64,000 bases of DNA. Source: AP-15 sp963712825. GTDB lineage: Bacteria; Pseudomonadota; Alphaproteobacteria; ATCC43930; CGMCC-115725. The stretch lies in assembly GCA_963712825.1 (NCBI GenBank), contig CAVQJP010000016.1, positions 558,001 to 622,000 on the forward strand, written 5' to 3'. Below the pieces are notes generated by a model. The model had not been told where the DNA came from, made no database searches, and was given only the letters and a program-made list of their open reading frames with translations. Shown piece after piece: positions 9,259 to 18,792 of the stretch (positions are counted from its first letter, which is position 1; each line of letters opens with the position of its first letter). A program made the translations under genes and the position numbers.

Positions 9259-10440
9259 TCACGCCTCGGAGACGAGGTAGTCCATCGCCGCGTCGACGCC
9301 GCCGCTTCCGTGCGGCACGCCGACGAGTTCGAGCGCCATCTCGATCGCGGCGAGCGCGCCCAGGATCATCGGCTCGTTCAAATCGCCGAGATGGCCGATG
9401 CGGAAGAGGCGGCCCTGCAACGGCCCGAGCCCGCCGCCGAGCGACACGTTGAAGCGCTCGAGGCAGACTTCGCGCACCTTGTTGGCGTCATAGCCCGCGG
9501 GGGTCAGCACCGCGGTTACCGAGTCCGACTGCGCCCGCGGGTCGACCGCAAACATCTCCGGCCCGTCATTCTGCCGCCACACACGCACTGCGCGCCGGGT
9601 CGCCTCGGCGAGCCGGTGGTGGCGCGCAAAGACGTTGTCGAGGCCCTCCTCCTCGAGCATGCGCAATGCTTCCTGAAGCCCGTAGAAGAAATGCACCGGC
9701 GCCGTGCCGTTCCACACCGCCTGCGCGTTGCCTTCGACAAGCCGCAGCCAATCCCAGTAGACGCGCGGCAATTTGGCCTGCGCGGCGGCGGCAAGGGCCT
9801 TGGCGCTGACCCCGGTAAACGCCATCCCGGTCGGCAGCATCAACCCCTTTTGCGAGCCGGCGACGACGACGTCGACACCCCACTCGTCCATGCGGAAATC
9901 CATCGACGCCAAGGACGAGATCACGTCGACCAGGAACAGCGCCGGATGCCGCGCGGCGTCGATCGCGCGGCGCAGTGCCGCGATGTCGTGGACGACCCCG
10001 GTCGAGGTTTCGTTGTGGACGACCAGCACCGCCTTCAATCTGTGCTCGCGGTCCTCGCGCAGCCGGCTTTCGAGCGCCGCGGGGTCGGCGGCGCTGCGCC
10101 AGTCATTGGCGATCGTCTCGACCTCGAGCCCGAATGCTTCGCAGCGCATGCCCCAATTCAATGAGAAGTAGCCGGTCTCGACCACCAGCACCTTGTCGCC
10201 CGGCGAGAACAGGTTGACGAGGGCGGCTTCCCACGCACCATGGCCGGAGGCGGCGTAGCCGAGGATCGTCTGCTCGGTCTTGAACACCCGCTTCAGGCCG
10301 GCAAAGCATTCCTCGGCAATGGCTTTGAATTCGGCGCCGGTAAAGTCGATCGTGCCGCGGTCGATCGCCCGCAGCACCCGGTCCGGGATATTGGTCGGGC
10401 CGGGATTTTGGAAAAAATGCAACCCACGACGAACGCTCAT
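9259..10440 (-). CDS. Alanine-glyoxylate / serine-pyruvate family aminotransferase
   Basis: A 393-residue fold-type I PLP enzyme. The N-terminal FFQNPGPTNIPDRVLRAI is the family hallmark; GHGAWEAAL forms the phosphate-binding turn, Asp172 in LFLVDVISSL would pair with the PLP ring nitrogen, and Lys198 in GSQKGLMLPTG is the Schiff-base lysine. Substrates in this family include serine, alanine and aspartate with glyoxylate or pyruvate as acceptor; which applies here is open. The ATG has no close neighbour upstream, so it is likely monocistronic. Confidence 0.88.
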   Translation of the reverse strand: MSVRRGLHFFQNPGPTNIPDRVLRAIDRGTIDFTGAEFKAIAEECFAGLKRVFKTEQTILGYAASGHGAWEAALVNLFSPGDKVLVVETGYFSLNWGMRCEAFGLEVETIANDWRSAADPAALESRLREDREHRLKAVLVVHNETSTGVVHDIAALRRAIDAARHPALFLVDVISSLASMDFRMDEWGVDVVVAGSQKGLMLPTGMAFTGVSAKALAAAAQAKLPRVYWDWLRLVEGNAQAVWNGTAPVHFFYGLQEALRMLEEEGLDNVFARHHRLAEATRRAVRVWRQNDGPEMFAVDPRAQSDSVTAVLTPAGYDANKVREVCLERFNVSLGGGLGPLQGRLFRIGHLGDLNEPMILGALAAIEMALELVGVPHGSGGVDAAMDYLVSEA

Positions 10441-10521
10441 TTATGCTCTCCGGTCGGCACTGTGCTGATCCCCGCCGCGGGTGAGATAGCAGCATAATCG
10501 GGGTGCCGGGAGAGGTTTTAC

Positions 10522-10558
10522 GCAAAAGAAAAGGGCGGGACCACCGCCCCGCCCCTTC
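10522..10558 (-). terminator. GC stem-loop with T-tract on the minus strand
   Basis: On the minus strand AAGGGGCGGGGC pairs with GTCCCGCCCTT and is followed by TTTTCTTTTG, the shape of a rho-independent terminator. It sits upstream of the minus-strand aminotransferase, so it would end transcription arriving from about 10.6-10.8 kb, where I see no gene. The signal may therefore be fortuitous. Confidence 0.3.
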
Positions 10559-10810
10559 TTGTCGCAGCCGCTGCACGACCGCTCCCTGCCGCGATCGACG
10601 GCCTGCTCCTCCCTAAACTCGGGCCGGCGGGTGTCGCTCCCGCATCGGACAGACCGAGTATACGCAGGCCTGCGACGCATCGTCACGCCAAATCTTAAAA
10701 ATTCTTTCGGGGCGGCTGAGCGCGGCGAGGAGCGCCGTTGCGGGGCTGCCCATGGCGCTTTCGCCCGGTCGTGCGAACCTGACGCCTAGCGCCGCGCGCG
10801 GCCATGTCGA

Positions 10811-10882
10811 GATTGCTTCGCTTCGCTCGCAATGACGCCGTAAAATGTTGTCATTGCGAGGAGCGGAGCGACGAAAGCAATC
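10811..10882. repeat. Inverted GTCATTGCGAGGAGCG-type dispersed repeat
   Basis: GATTGCTTCGCTTCGCTCGC... (10811-10836) is the inverse complement of the segment ending AGCGACGAAAGCAATC (10850-10882), with 13 bp between. This sequence type is a well-known dispersed palindrome in alphaproteobacterial intergenic regions. It fills part of the 513-bp gap between the aminotransferase and proS; the rest of that gap shows no gene. Confidence 0.75.
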
Positions 10883-10953
10883 CCGCCGCGACGACCGACG
10901 GCGGGTGTCGTCGTTTGCACCGCTGGAGTGCGCTCCCGGAGCTGCGAGGGGTA

Positions 10954-12279
10954 ATGCGTCTTTCCGAGTATTTCCTGCCGGTGCTGCGCGAGAACCCGAG
11001 CGAGGCGCAGATCGTCTCGCACCGGCTGATGCTGCGCGCCGGCATGATCCGCCAGTCGAGCGCCGGTATCTATTCGTGGCTGCCGCTGGGGTTGCGCGTC
11101 CTGAAAAAGGTCGAGGCCGTCGTCCGCGCCGAGCAGGATCGCGCCGGCGCGCAGGAAATCCTGATGCCGACGATCCAGCCGGCCGAGCTGTGGCGCGAGA
11201 GCGGCCGCTATGACGATTACGGCAAGGAGATGCTGCGCATCCGCGACCGCCATGACCGCGAGATGCTGTACGGGCCGACCAACGAGGAGCAGGTCACCGA
11301 GATCGTCCGCGCCTCGGTCAAGAGCTATCGCGACCTGCCAAAGCTGCTCTACCACATCCAGTGGAAATTTCGCGACGAGGTCAGGCCGCGCTTTGGCGTG
11401 ATGCGCGGGCGCGAATTCCTGATGAAGGACGCCTACAGCTTTGACCTCGACGCCGCGGGCGCCCGGCATTCCTACAACAAGATGTTCGTCGCCTATCTGC
11501 GCACTTTCGACCGCATGGGCCTGACGGCGATCCCGATGCGGGCCGAGACCGGGCCGATCGGCGGCGATTTGAGCCACGAGTTCATCATCCTCGCCGACAC
11601 CGGCGAGAGCGGCGTCCACGTTCACGCCGACCTCCTCGAGCTCGACCGGAAGAGCTTTGACGTCGAGAGCGGGGAGGCGCCGGTCCTGCAGCAGGTCGTC
11701 GATCGCTACACCGCGATCTACGCCGCGACCGACGACGTGCACGACGAAGAGGCGGCGGCAAAATATGGCGACAAGATCGTCAGCCGGCGCGGGATCGAGG
11801 TCGGCCAGGTCTTTTATTTCGGCGACAAATACTCGCGGCCGATGGGCGCCGTCGTCGCCGGACCCGATGGCGAGCCGGTGGCGTTGCAGATGGGGTCATA
11901 TGGCATCGGCGTGTCGCGGCTGGTCGGCGCGCTGATCGAAGCGAACCACGACGATGCCGGCATCGTCTGGCCGGAAAGCGTCGCGCCGTTCCGAGTCGGG
12001 CTGATCAATTTGCGTGCGGCCGACGCCCGCTGCCGGGAAGCTGCCGACGACCTCTATGCCAAGCTGCTGAATGCCGGGGTCGAGGTGCTGTACGACGACC
12101 GCGGCGAGTCGCCGGGCGCCAAATTCGCGACAATGGACCTGATCGGCTTGCCCGAGCAGGTCGTGATCGGCCCGCGCGGGCTTGCCGCCGGCACGGTCGA
12201 GATCAAACGCCGCCGCTCGGGCGAGCGCCGCGAGGTTCCGCTCGACGCCGCACTCGCCCGCCTCGCGGCGGGCTGCTGA
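10954..12279 (+). CDS. proS: Prolyl-tRNA synthetase (short type)
   Basis: Charges tRNA-Pro with proline in the cytoplasm; essential for translation. The 441-residue product begins MRLSEYFLPVLRENP, has class II motif 2 in WKFRDEVRPRFGVMRGREF, motif 3 in MGSYGIGVSRLVGAL, and the C-terminal anticodon-binding domain (residues about 340-441). It lacks the about 180-residue editing insertion of the E. coli enzyme, the short form usual in Alphaproteobacteria. ATG at 10954 follows GAGGGG; the longer in-frame extension to 10804 runs through a dispersed repeat and is not coding. Confidence 0.95.
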   Translation: MRLSEYFLPVLRENPSEAQIVSHRLMLRAGMIRQSSAGIYSWLPLGLRVLKKVEAVVRAEQDRAGAQEILMPTIQPAELWRESGRYDDYGKEMLRIRDRHDREMLYGPTNEEQVTEIVRASVKSYRDLPKLLYHIQWKFRDEVRPRFGVMRGREFLMKDAYSFDLDAAGARHSYNKMFVAYLRTFDRMGLTAIPMRAETGPIGGDLSHEFIILADTGESGVHVHADLLELDRKSFDVESGEAPVLQQVVDRYTAIYAATDDVHDEEAAAKYGDKIVSRRGIEVGQVFYFGDKYSRPMGAVVAGPDGEPVALQMGSYGIGVSRLVGALIEANHDDAGIVWPESVAPFRVGLINLRAADARCREAADDLYAKLLNAGVEVLYDDRGESPGAKFATMDLIGLPEQVVIGPRGLAAGTVEIKRRRSGERREVPLDAALARLAAGC

Positions 12280-12306
12280 TCGGGGCGCCTTGCCGACCCT
12301 TCGCAT

Positions 12307-12346
12307 CCCTCTCCCCCCGGCGGGGGGAGAGGGAAGGGTGAGGGCG
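12307..12346. repeat. REP-like hairpin after proS
   Basis: CCCTCTCCCCCC and GGGGGGAGAGGG form a near-perfect stem around a CGGC loop region, followed by AAGGGTGAGGGCGG. A related sequence lies at 32368-32494. It separates the convergent proS and DUF2382 genes and may serve as a transcription or mRNA-stability barrier. Confidence 0.65.
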
Positions 12347-12383
12347 GCCGCTCGTATCCGATGCGGCTCGATCGCCCAGGATG

Positions 12384-13358
12384 TCAGGACTTGCGGTCTT
12401 CGGGGAGGGCGCGCTCGAGGTTGTCGGCTCTTCCGCCCGCCTCGTTTTCGACATCGACCCGGGTTTGGCGGACGGTGTCGCGCACCTTTTCGGTCCGCTC
12501 GCTGGCGTCGGTGCGGACGACGACCTCCTCGACGTTTCGCGCCCGCTTTTCGACGACCGGCTCCTCATGCCGCTCGATGACCTCGAATTCGCGCTCCTGC
12601 GGCATCGTCGCGTTTGTCGCGCTCTCGCCGGAAACCGGGCGATGCTCGACGATGACCCGCTCGTCGCGCAACGTGATTTCCTTTTCGACCGGGGTCTCGA
12701 CGACATAGGTGCGGATGCGGTAACGGCGCTCGCTCGCCCGCTTGCCGACCGACAGCTCCTCGCGCGTCACCGGGATGACCCGTTCCCCGGTGTGCTGCCC
12801 GCTTTCCGCGGGCGCACCCGCATCGCGGCGGCTCCAGGCCTCGGGCGAGCCCAGCGACGCATCGGTTCCGACCGGCCGCTCGACATCCGGATAGCCGGCT
12901 CGGGCCACACCCGGAGCCGCGTCCGCGTCCAACGGCAGGGTCCCCGCACCGAGCCGGTCGGCCGCCCCGGTCTCGCCATCGTCAAAGTCGATCGGATCGA
13001 ATTCTTCGAGGATGTCGGCGACCCGGCGGTGCTGCTCGGCGTCGTGGACAAAAACCGACAGCACGGTGCGCCCCTCGCGCAAATTCAACTCGTACCAGCT
13101 GCGATGGCTGTCGGGCATGTCGCGGCCGAAAAGCCAATCCCAGAACCCCTCCCGACGTGGAGCGGCAGCAGTGCCGCCGGCCAGGTTGGAAGCGCCGGCC
13201 AGGTCGGAAGTGCCGGGAGCGCCCGGCCCGACGGTGCCCGGCTGGGCGGCGCTGATCCGAATTTCGGTCCCCGGGATTCCAATTTCGATCAGCCGGTCGC
13301 GCGCCCGCTCGGCTTCGTCGCGTGAGCCGTAAACCGCTATGACGTTGTGCCCTTCCAT
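12384..13358 (-). CDS. DUF2382 (YsnF/AvaK-type) stress-related protein
   Basis: A 324-residue soluble protein in two parts. Residues 1-135 hold an N-terminal alpha/beta domain (VIAVYGSRDEAERARDRL, YELNLREGRTVLSVFV) like the general-stress-protein domain often fused to DUF2382. Residues about 200-310 form the DUF2382 domain, rich in Glu/Arg/Val with repeats such as VETPVEKEITLRDERVIVEH and FEVIERHEEPVVEKRA. ATG 13358 has GGAG nine bases upstream and is preferred to the GTG at 13388. The family is found in desiccation- or stress-tolerant bacteria; the molecular role is unknown. Confidence 0.8.
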   Translation of the reverse strand: MEGHNVIAVYGSRDEAERARDRLIEIGIPGTEIRISAAQPGTVGPGAPGTSDLAGASNLAGGTAAAPRREGFWDWLFGRDMPDSHRSWYELNLREGRTVLSVFVHDAEQHRRVADILEEFDPIDFDDGETGAADRLGAGTLPLDADAAPGVARAGYPDVERPVGTDASLGSPEAWSRRDAGAPAESGQHTGERVIPVTREELSVGKRASERRYRIRTYVVETPVEKEITLRDERVIVEHRPVSGESATNATMPQEREFEVIERHEEPVVEKRARNVEEVVVRTDASERTEKVRDTVRQTRVDVENEAGGRADNLERALPEDRKS

Positions 13359-13944
13359 CGCGTTCTGCTCCGTGTTCGGGTTGACCACCCCTCAACACCG
13401 TCGCAATGGCAGGCGGTTCCCAATGAACGCGGAAAATTCAATATAAGAGCAAACAGACGTGTCGATTGACAAAGAGAAATGGGATCGTGGGTTCGGTGCG
13501 ATCGGGATTCGTTTGACAGGGGCAAGAGTCGGTCAAGGAATTTTTCTGGTACCGAGAATGTATCCCTTCCATACCGTGGTGCTTTGTCGCGCCGGAATGG
13601 CGGCCAGCGGATGTCCGGATCGGTTTCTCTGAATGTCTGACCCGAAATGAAACGAACGATGGTAATAGCTTACCGTCGCCCCGTGCGCCTTCAGCCCACG
13701 GGCTTGTCCCGTGGGGAAAGCGGGGGTCCAGAGCTTGCCCCCTGTTCGAGCCAGAGCTTGCCCCTGGCCCGAACAGGGGGGCAGGCTCCGGCCTGGAACA
13801 GGCGGCGAGCGCCTCAACCTTTGCCCCTGGGTTCCCGCTTTCGCGGGAATGACGGCCAACGGTCTGACCATGCGGGCCAACTGTCTGACCATACGGAATT
13901 CTTTTCGGGTCGTACTCTGAGGTTTGCCGGCCGCGGGGATCAGG
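13359..13944. other. 586-bp intergenic region between DUF2382 and comEC genes
   Basis: No supported gene is seen. The first 180 bp are comparatively AT-rich and should hold the DUF2382 promoter. The middle carries dispersed repeat arms described separately. The long antisense frame reaching into comEC is a high-GC shadow. Confidence 0.6.
13716..13858. repeat. Dispersed repeat with CCCGCTTTCGCGGGAATGAC arm
   Basis: A left arm GGAAAGCGGGGGTCC (13724-13738) pairs with the right arm GGTTCCCGCTTTCGCGGGAATGAC (ending 13854). Between them CCAGAGCTTGCCCC occurs twice, followed by inverse pieces (GAACAGGGGGGCAGGCTC). The right arm recurs near 30523 and 54799. Confidence 0.7.
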
Positions 13945-16104
13945 TCACCACGGGATATCGGGGGGATGCGGCCGGCGTCGGGCGTGCGGATGGGGAACCC
14001 AGGGGCGGTCGCCGCGGCTGGCGTTGGCGCTTTCGATCGTGACCCCGCCGTCGTCGAGCCACAAGGCGACGGCGCCCAGCCGCCATGAATCGATCCGGTC
14101 GACGACCGGCACGACCGAGCGGCAGCGGAACCCGGCCGGCACCTGGCTGACGATGGCGTCGACGCCGCCGCATTCGACCGGCAGCGCGCCGGCCCCGGTG
14201 ACGATCGCCACAACCCGCCCGTGCGCCTGATATCGGCACAGATCGCCGGCGCAGCCGAGCGCTCCCTCCGCCCCGCTCGGCGGCCACGCAGCCACTTCGA
14301 GGCCGGTCTCCTCGGCGAGGAACGAGGCGTCGATCCGCTCGCTGTGCTCGGCCTTGGCCAAATACTGCCCGGCGGGCGCGCGCACCGCGAGAAAGCGGCC
14401 GATATCGGCAATGACGATGTCGGGCGGCCGGACAAAGCCCATGCCGACCAGACCGGCGGCGATTACGAGGCCCCCCCAGCGCCGCCAAGGCTGCTGCCAC
14501 AGGCACAGCCACAGGCCGCCGAGGGTGACCAGGAGCAGCCCCGCCGCCGGCAGGCGCGGCATCGGCCAGACATTGCCGGGCAGTGCCGCGACCCCCTGCG
14601 CGACAAAGATTGTCGCGTCGATCCCCCAGCCCATCGGGACGAGCGCCAACCGTTCGAGGCCGAACGGCATCAACAGGCAGGTGACGACCCCCCAGGGCAA
14701 TGTCCACAGCGCGCTCAGCGGCACGGCGACGACGTTTGCCAATGGCGAATAGAGCGCGATGTGGTGGAAATGGTAGACCGAAAACGGGTCGGTCCCGATG
14801 GTGACGACGATCGTCGTCACCACCACCGCTCCGGCATAGCCCAGCACCCGCCCCGGCCAGGACGGGCGGTGCAGCAGATGGCCGAGCCGGCTGCCATAGG
14901 TTTCGTAGACCGCGATCAGTGCCACGACCGCGCCAAACGACATCTGAAAGCTGACGCCGACAAGGCTCTCGGGTTCGATCGCCAGCACGAAGGCCGCGGC
15001 GAGCGCACAGATCCGCATCGAAATCCGCAACCGGTCGATCAGCACCGCGGCAAAGACGAGCCCGTTCATAAAAAAGGCGCGCTCGGTCGGGATCGCCGCG
15101 CCCGACAGCAGCAGATAGCAGGTCAGCACGACGAGGGCGGCCGCCGCCGCGATCTTTTTGATCGGGTAGCGCAACGCCACAAACGGGATCAGCGCCAGAC
15201 CGGCGCGCACCGTGAAAAAGACAAACCCGCCGACCAGCCCCAAATGCAGACCGGCGATCGCCAGCAGGTGCTGCAGCCCCGACTGTCGAAAGGCGGCCTT
15301 GACCGGCTCGGCGATCGCACCGCGCTTGCCGGTGATCAGCGCCGAGGCGACGCCGCCGGTCGAGCCGGGAAGAACCGCGATGATCCGCCGCGACATGTCG
15401 GTGCGCAACAGCCTCAGATCCTGGCGCCAGCCGCCGCCGGTCGCAGCATCCGGTTCGCCGCTCAGGCGCGCCGGGCCATAGGTGTAGCCGACCCCGCCGA
15501 TCCGCGCGAAATAGGCCTCGCGCTGCATGTCGTGGCTGCCTGGAAGAATCTGCCCCGGCACCGGGTAGAGCACCGCGCGCATCGCGACGCGGTCGCCCGG
15601 CGCCAACAGATCGCTCGTCGCCGCGATGTGGATGCGCAGGCGCGCCGGCTGCTCGCCGGGCGCCAGACCTGGCAACGGGTCGGGGGCGACGATGACCCGC
15701 CAGCCGCGATCGAGCGAGTCGATGTCGACGACCCGTCCGGTGACCATGACCGGGCCGAGCCGGCGCTGCAGCGCGGGGGCCTGGCGTTGCCATGTGGTCT
15801 CGCCGATCAGCGCGAAACCGGCGCAGAACAGGGCGAGCGCGAGAGCCGCCTCGCACAGCAGCGGCCGGCGGTGCAGCGCAAAGCTCGCCGCACCAGCGGC
15901 GGCGGCCGCGCCAAAGCCGAGCCACAACGGCGGCTCAAAGGTCAGCGAGAAGTAGACGCCGATCCCGGCGCCGAAAAACACCGGCAGCCACAACAGGCGG
16001 CGCTCGCCCTCGGCAGCGTAGGTGTCGGCGGCAGCCCTGAACATCCGAGCGCCCCATCCCGACGCCGCGCCGAGCCCGCCGCCCGCCATCGCCGCATCCG
16101 CCAT
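13945..16104 (-). CDS. comEC: ComEC/Rec2 family competence-related channel protein
   Basis: A 719-residue inner-membrane protein. An N-terminal hydrophobic segment and DUF4131-like periplasmic domain (residues about 35-215) precede the Competence domain (about 240-520) with LQHLLAIAGLHLGLVGGFVF, LLLSGAAIPTERAFFM, SLVGVSFQMSFGAVVALIA and FHHIALYSPLANVVAVPLSALW. The soluble C-terminus (560-719) lacks a clear metallo-beta-lactamase HxHxDH motif, as in many alphaproteobacterial ComEC proteins. The family forms the DNA uptake pore in natural transformation; whether this organism is competent is unknown. Nothing else of the competence machinery is in the window. Confidence 0.88.
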   Translation of the reverse strand: MADAAMAGGGLGAASGWGARMFRAAADTYAAEGERRLLWLPVFFGAGIGVYFSLTFEPPLWLGFGAAAAAGAASFALHRRPLLCEAALALALFCAGFALIGETTWQRQAPALQRRLGPVMVTGRVVDIDSLDRGWRVIVAPDPLPGLAPGEQPARLRIHIAATSDLLAPGDRVAMRAVLYPVPGQILPGSHDMQREAYFARIGGVGYTYGPARLSGEPDAATGGGWRQDLRLLRTDMSRRIIAVLPGSTGGVASALITGKRGAIAEPVKAAFRQSGLQHLLAIAGLHLGLVGGFVFFTVRAGLALIPFVALRYPIKKIAAAAALVVLTCYLLLSGAAIPTERAFFMNGLVFAAVLIDRLRISMRICALAAAFVLAIEPESLVGVSFQMSFGAVVALIAVYETYGSRLGHLLHRPSWPGRVLGYAGAVVVTTIVVTIGTDPFSVYHFHHIALYSPLANVVAVPLSALWTLPWGVVTCLLMPFGLERLALVPMGWGIDATIFVAQGVAALPGNVWPMPRLPAAGLLLVTLGGLWLCLWQQPWRRWGGLVIAAGLVGMGFVRPPDIVIADIGRFLAVRAPAGQYLAKAEHSERIDASFLAEETGLEVAAWPPSGAEGALGCAGDLCRYQAHGRVVAIVTGAGALPVECGGVDAIVSQVPAGFRCRSVVPVVDRIDSWRLGAVALWLDDGGVTIESANASRGDRPWVPHPHARRRPHPPDIPW

Positions 16105-16273
16105 TTGCCGCCTCGCCGCTCGCGCAGCGCGAGATTAATCGAACCTGCGTTCAGGCAAAAGCGAGAGCATGAGTTTTGACGCTTTATTGACGATCGCAAA
16201 GCTGAAATGGGAAGCCGGATCGAGATTTTCCACTGTTGGAGAGTTAATGTTTCCTTTAGTTGTTTAGCATTTA

Positions 16274-16301
16274 TTGTCAAAAATACTTGCTAAACTATTA
16301 G
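16274..16301 (+). promoter_or_regulatory. Candidate promoter for the FUSC-DUF1656-HlyD operon
   Basis: TTGTCA (16274-16279) and TATTAG (16296-16301) are separated by 16 bp in the most AT-rich stretch of the 16105-16519 intergenic region, about 220 bp before the FUSC start. Runs of A and T flank it. The remaining intergenic sequence shows no gene. Confidence 0.4.
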
Positions 16302-16519
16302 ATTTTTAGTGATTTGCCTAGAAAAATGGTTTCGTTTGTCCGGCGGGAAGCATTCCGGCGCGCGGTGGGCGCGACCTGAGCCCGGTGCACCGCTGCCTCG
16401 TACCCGGAGGGCGGCTCTGCGGCCGCCCAGATGACGGCGAGCCGGTTGCCGGTCGCCGGCAAATCCGCCATCGTGGCGGATGCCGACGCCTCAGCGCGTT
16501 CCCGGGCCGGACCGATCGA

Positions 16520-18577
16520 ATGAGCCGCGCTGAACCCGCTGGACCCGAGCGGCGCCGGGTGACCAGGTGGGTCGACGCCGCCTCGGGCGCGCTGCAATCG
16601 GCGACGCCGGCCTTGCTGTTCGGGCTGCGGCTGTGGGCGTCGGTTTCTCTGGCGCTCTATGTCGCGTTTTGGCTCGAGCTTGACACCCCGTCCTGGGCCG
16701 GGGCCACCGCAGCCCTGGTGTGTCAGCCGCATCTCGGGGCGTCGCTGCGCAAGGGTTGGTTCCGGATGATCGGCACCGTCATCGGCGCCGTCGCGAGCGT
16801 CGTCATGACGGCGTGCTTTCCGCAGGATCGCGCGGCGTTTTTTCTCGTGCTGGCGCTGTGGGGCGCCGGCTGCGCGCTGGTGGCCAACCTGCTGCGCAAC
16901 TTTGCGGCCTATTCGGCGGCATTGGCCGGGTACACCGCCGCGATCATCGCCAGTGACGAGCTCGGGTCCGTCGGCGGCCTCAACGGGCAGGCTTTCATAC
17001 TGGCGGTCAACCGCGCCAGCGAGATCTGCATCGGCATCGTCTGTGCCGGCCTTGTGCTTGCGGGAACCGATTTCGGCGGAGCGCGGCGCCGGGTGGCGAG
17101 CCTGTTCGCCGATCTGTCTTCCGAGATCGCCTGCCGCTTTGCCGGCACCTTGGCGGATGCCGGGGCCGAATTCGAGCAGACCCAGACGATCCGGCGCGAG
17201 CTCGTACGCCGGGTCATCGCGCTCGACCCGGTCGTCGACGAGGCGCTCGGCGAATCCTCGGAGCTCCGCTACCACTCCCCGGTTCTGCAGAATGCTTTGG
17301 ACGGTTTGGTCAAGGCGCTCGCAAGCTGGCGCACGGTGGCGGCGGTGCTGGCGCGCTCCCCGCAGCAACGGGCTCGGCAAGAAGCGAGCGAAGTGCTGAC
17401 CGAAGTGCCGGAAGTGCTGCGCGCGACACCTGGGCGACATGAGGCGGCGCGCTGGCTCGCGGGCCCGGCGCGCTTGCTCCAGATCTGCGATGCCGCGGTG
17501 CGCAGGCTGGCCGCCCTGCCGGCGGCGACACCGTCGCTGCGTCTGCTCGCCGACCAGGCGGCCGAGGCGCTGGCCGGCATTTCGCAGGCGCTCGAAGCGC
17601 TCGCCTTGCTCGTTGCCGATCCAACGCGGCGGGCAAGTCGTGGACGCGGCAGCCGCCGCCTGCGCGTGCCGGATTGGCTTCCGCCGCTGGTTAATGCCGG
17701 ACGCGCTTTTGTCGTGATCGGCGTCGCCGAGCTCTTCTGGGTCGTCACCGCATGGCCCGGCGGCGCTAGCGCGATCACCTTTGCTGCGATCATCGTGATC
17801 CTGTTCGCGCCGCGCGCCGATCAGGCCTACGCCATCGCGATCGGCTTCATGATCGGCACCGTCTTGACGGTGATTATTGTCGCGACCCTGCTTTTTGCGG
17901 CGCTGCCGAATGTGGAGACCTTCGCCGTTTTCAGCTTGATCATCGGTCTTGTGCTGGTGCCGGTAGGGACCGTTTTCGCCTTGCAGTGGCAGGCGGCCAT
18001 CTTTACCGGAATGGTAACAGTCTTTATACCGCTGTTGGCGCCTACCAATCCGATGAGCTACAACCAGGAGCAATATTACAACGCGGCGTTGGCGATCATC
18101 GTCGGGGCCGGCGCCGGCGCAGTCTCGTTCCGCTTGCTGCCGCCGGTCTCGCCGGCCCGTCGTACGCGCCGGCTGCTGGCGTCGACCTTGCGCGATTTGC
18201 GTCGCCTCGCGACCGGCCCGCTCCCCGATACGCCGAGCGACTGGGAACAGCGCATGTATGCGAGGTTCGCGTTGCTGCCGGACCAGGCGCAACCGTTGGA
18301 GCGCTCCTGGCTGGTGGCGGCGCTGTCGGCCGGCAGCAAAATCATCGAGCTGCGCCATCTCTGCCGCGAGCGCGGCCTCAGCCGCGACCTCGGTCCCGCG
18401 CTTGAGGCCGTTACCGACGGCGATTGCACAGGTGCGGCCGCAGAGCTTGCCGGTATCGACGCGGCGCTGGCCTCGCATTCGGGCGAAGCGGCGCTGCGGG
18501 CGCGCGGGCTGATCCTTGCCATTTCCACCGCGCTCACCCAACATGCCGCTTACTTCGACGCAGGAGCGCCCGCGTGA
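16520..18577 (+). CDS. FUSC family efflux permease (AaeB-like)
   Basis: A 685-residue inner-membrane permease of the fusaric acid resistance/aromatic acid exporter type. Two blocks of about six membrane segments (residues about 30-190 and 400-530) flank cytoplasmic helical regions. The N-terminal PSWAGATAALVCQPHLGASLRKGWFRMIGT is a family hallmark, followed by RASEICIGIVCAGLVLAGTDFG. ATG 16520 is preferred because the upstream extension to 16385 is Arg/Gly-rich and not conserved. GTGA overlap with the DUF1656 gene and then HlyD reproduces the aaeB-aaeX-aaeA module, which exports hydroxylated aromatic acids in E. coli. The aromatic catabolic genes nearby fit that role. Confidence 0.85.
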   Translation: MSRAEPAGPERRRVTRWVDAASGALQSATPALLFGLRLWASVSLALYVAFWLELDTPSWAGATAALVCQPHLGASLRKGWFRMIGTVIGAVASVVMTACFPQDRAAFFLVLALWGAGCALVANLLRNFAAYSAALAGYTAAIIASDELGSVGGLNGQAFILAVNRASEICIGIVCAGLVLAGTDFGGARRRVASLFADLSSEIACRFAGTLADAGAEFEQTQTIRRELVRRVIALDPVVDEALGESSELRYHSPVLQNALDGLVKALASWRTVAAVLARSPQQRARQEASEVLTEVPEVLRATPGRHEAARWLAGPARLLQICDAAVRRLAALPAATPSLRLLADQAAEALAGISQALEALALLVADPTRRASRGRGSRRLRVPDWLPPLVNAGRAFVVIGVAELFWVVTAWPGGASAITFAAIIVILFAPRADQAYAIAIGFMIGTVLTVIIVATLLFAALPNVETFAVFSLIIGLVLVPVGTVFALQWQAAIFTGMVTVFIPLLAPTNPMSYNQEQYYNAALAIIVGAGAGAVSFRLLPPVSPARRTRRLLASTLRDLRRLATGPLPDTPSDWEQRMYARFALLPDQAQPLERSWLVAALSAGSKIIELRHLCRERGLSRDLGPALEAVTDGDCTGAAAELAGIDAALASHSGEAALRARGLILAISTALTQHAAYFDAGAPA

Positions 18578-18792
18578 GGTTCACCGAGGTCAACCTGTTT
18601 GGCGTCTATGTGGCGCCGATCTCGGTGATCATGGTTGCCGCCTGGTTCGCCACAATCTGGCTGCGTTGGGGTGCGGCGCGTTTCGGCCTGCTGCGCTACG
18701 TCTGGCATCCGTCGCTGTTCGTGTTTGCCGTGTACATGATCGTGCTCTCGTCGATGGTCTTGTTGGCGGCAAAATGGCCGATACCGAGCTGA
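18574..18792 (+). CDS. DUF1656 small inner-membrane protein (AaeX-like)
   Basis: A 72-residue protein with two membrane helices, beginning RFTEVNLFGVYVAPISVIMV and containing LRYVWHPSLFVFAVYMIVLSS, typical of DUF1656. The GTG start overlaps the FUSC stop codon by four bases, and its own end overlaps the HlyD gene by 19 bp, so the three are translationally coupled. AaeX in E. coli is the small middle gene of the same module; its exact function is unknown. Confidence 0.85.
   Translation: MRFTEVNLFGVYVAPISVIMVAAWFATIWLRWGAARFGLLRYVWHPSLFVFAVYMIVLSSMVLLAAKWPIPS

Noticed and set aside
14221..16179. Long plus-strand frame opposite comEC
   Set aside because: The minus strand encodes a recognisable ComEC protein; the plus frame is Arg/Gln-rich and has no motif.
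16298..18544. 748-codon minus-strand frame opposite the FUSC gene
   Set aside because: Shadow frame; the plus strand has membrane segments and family motifs and is coupled to DUF1656 and HlyD genes.
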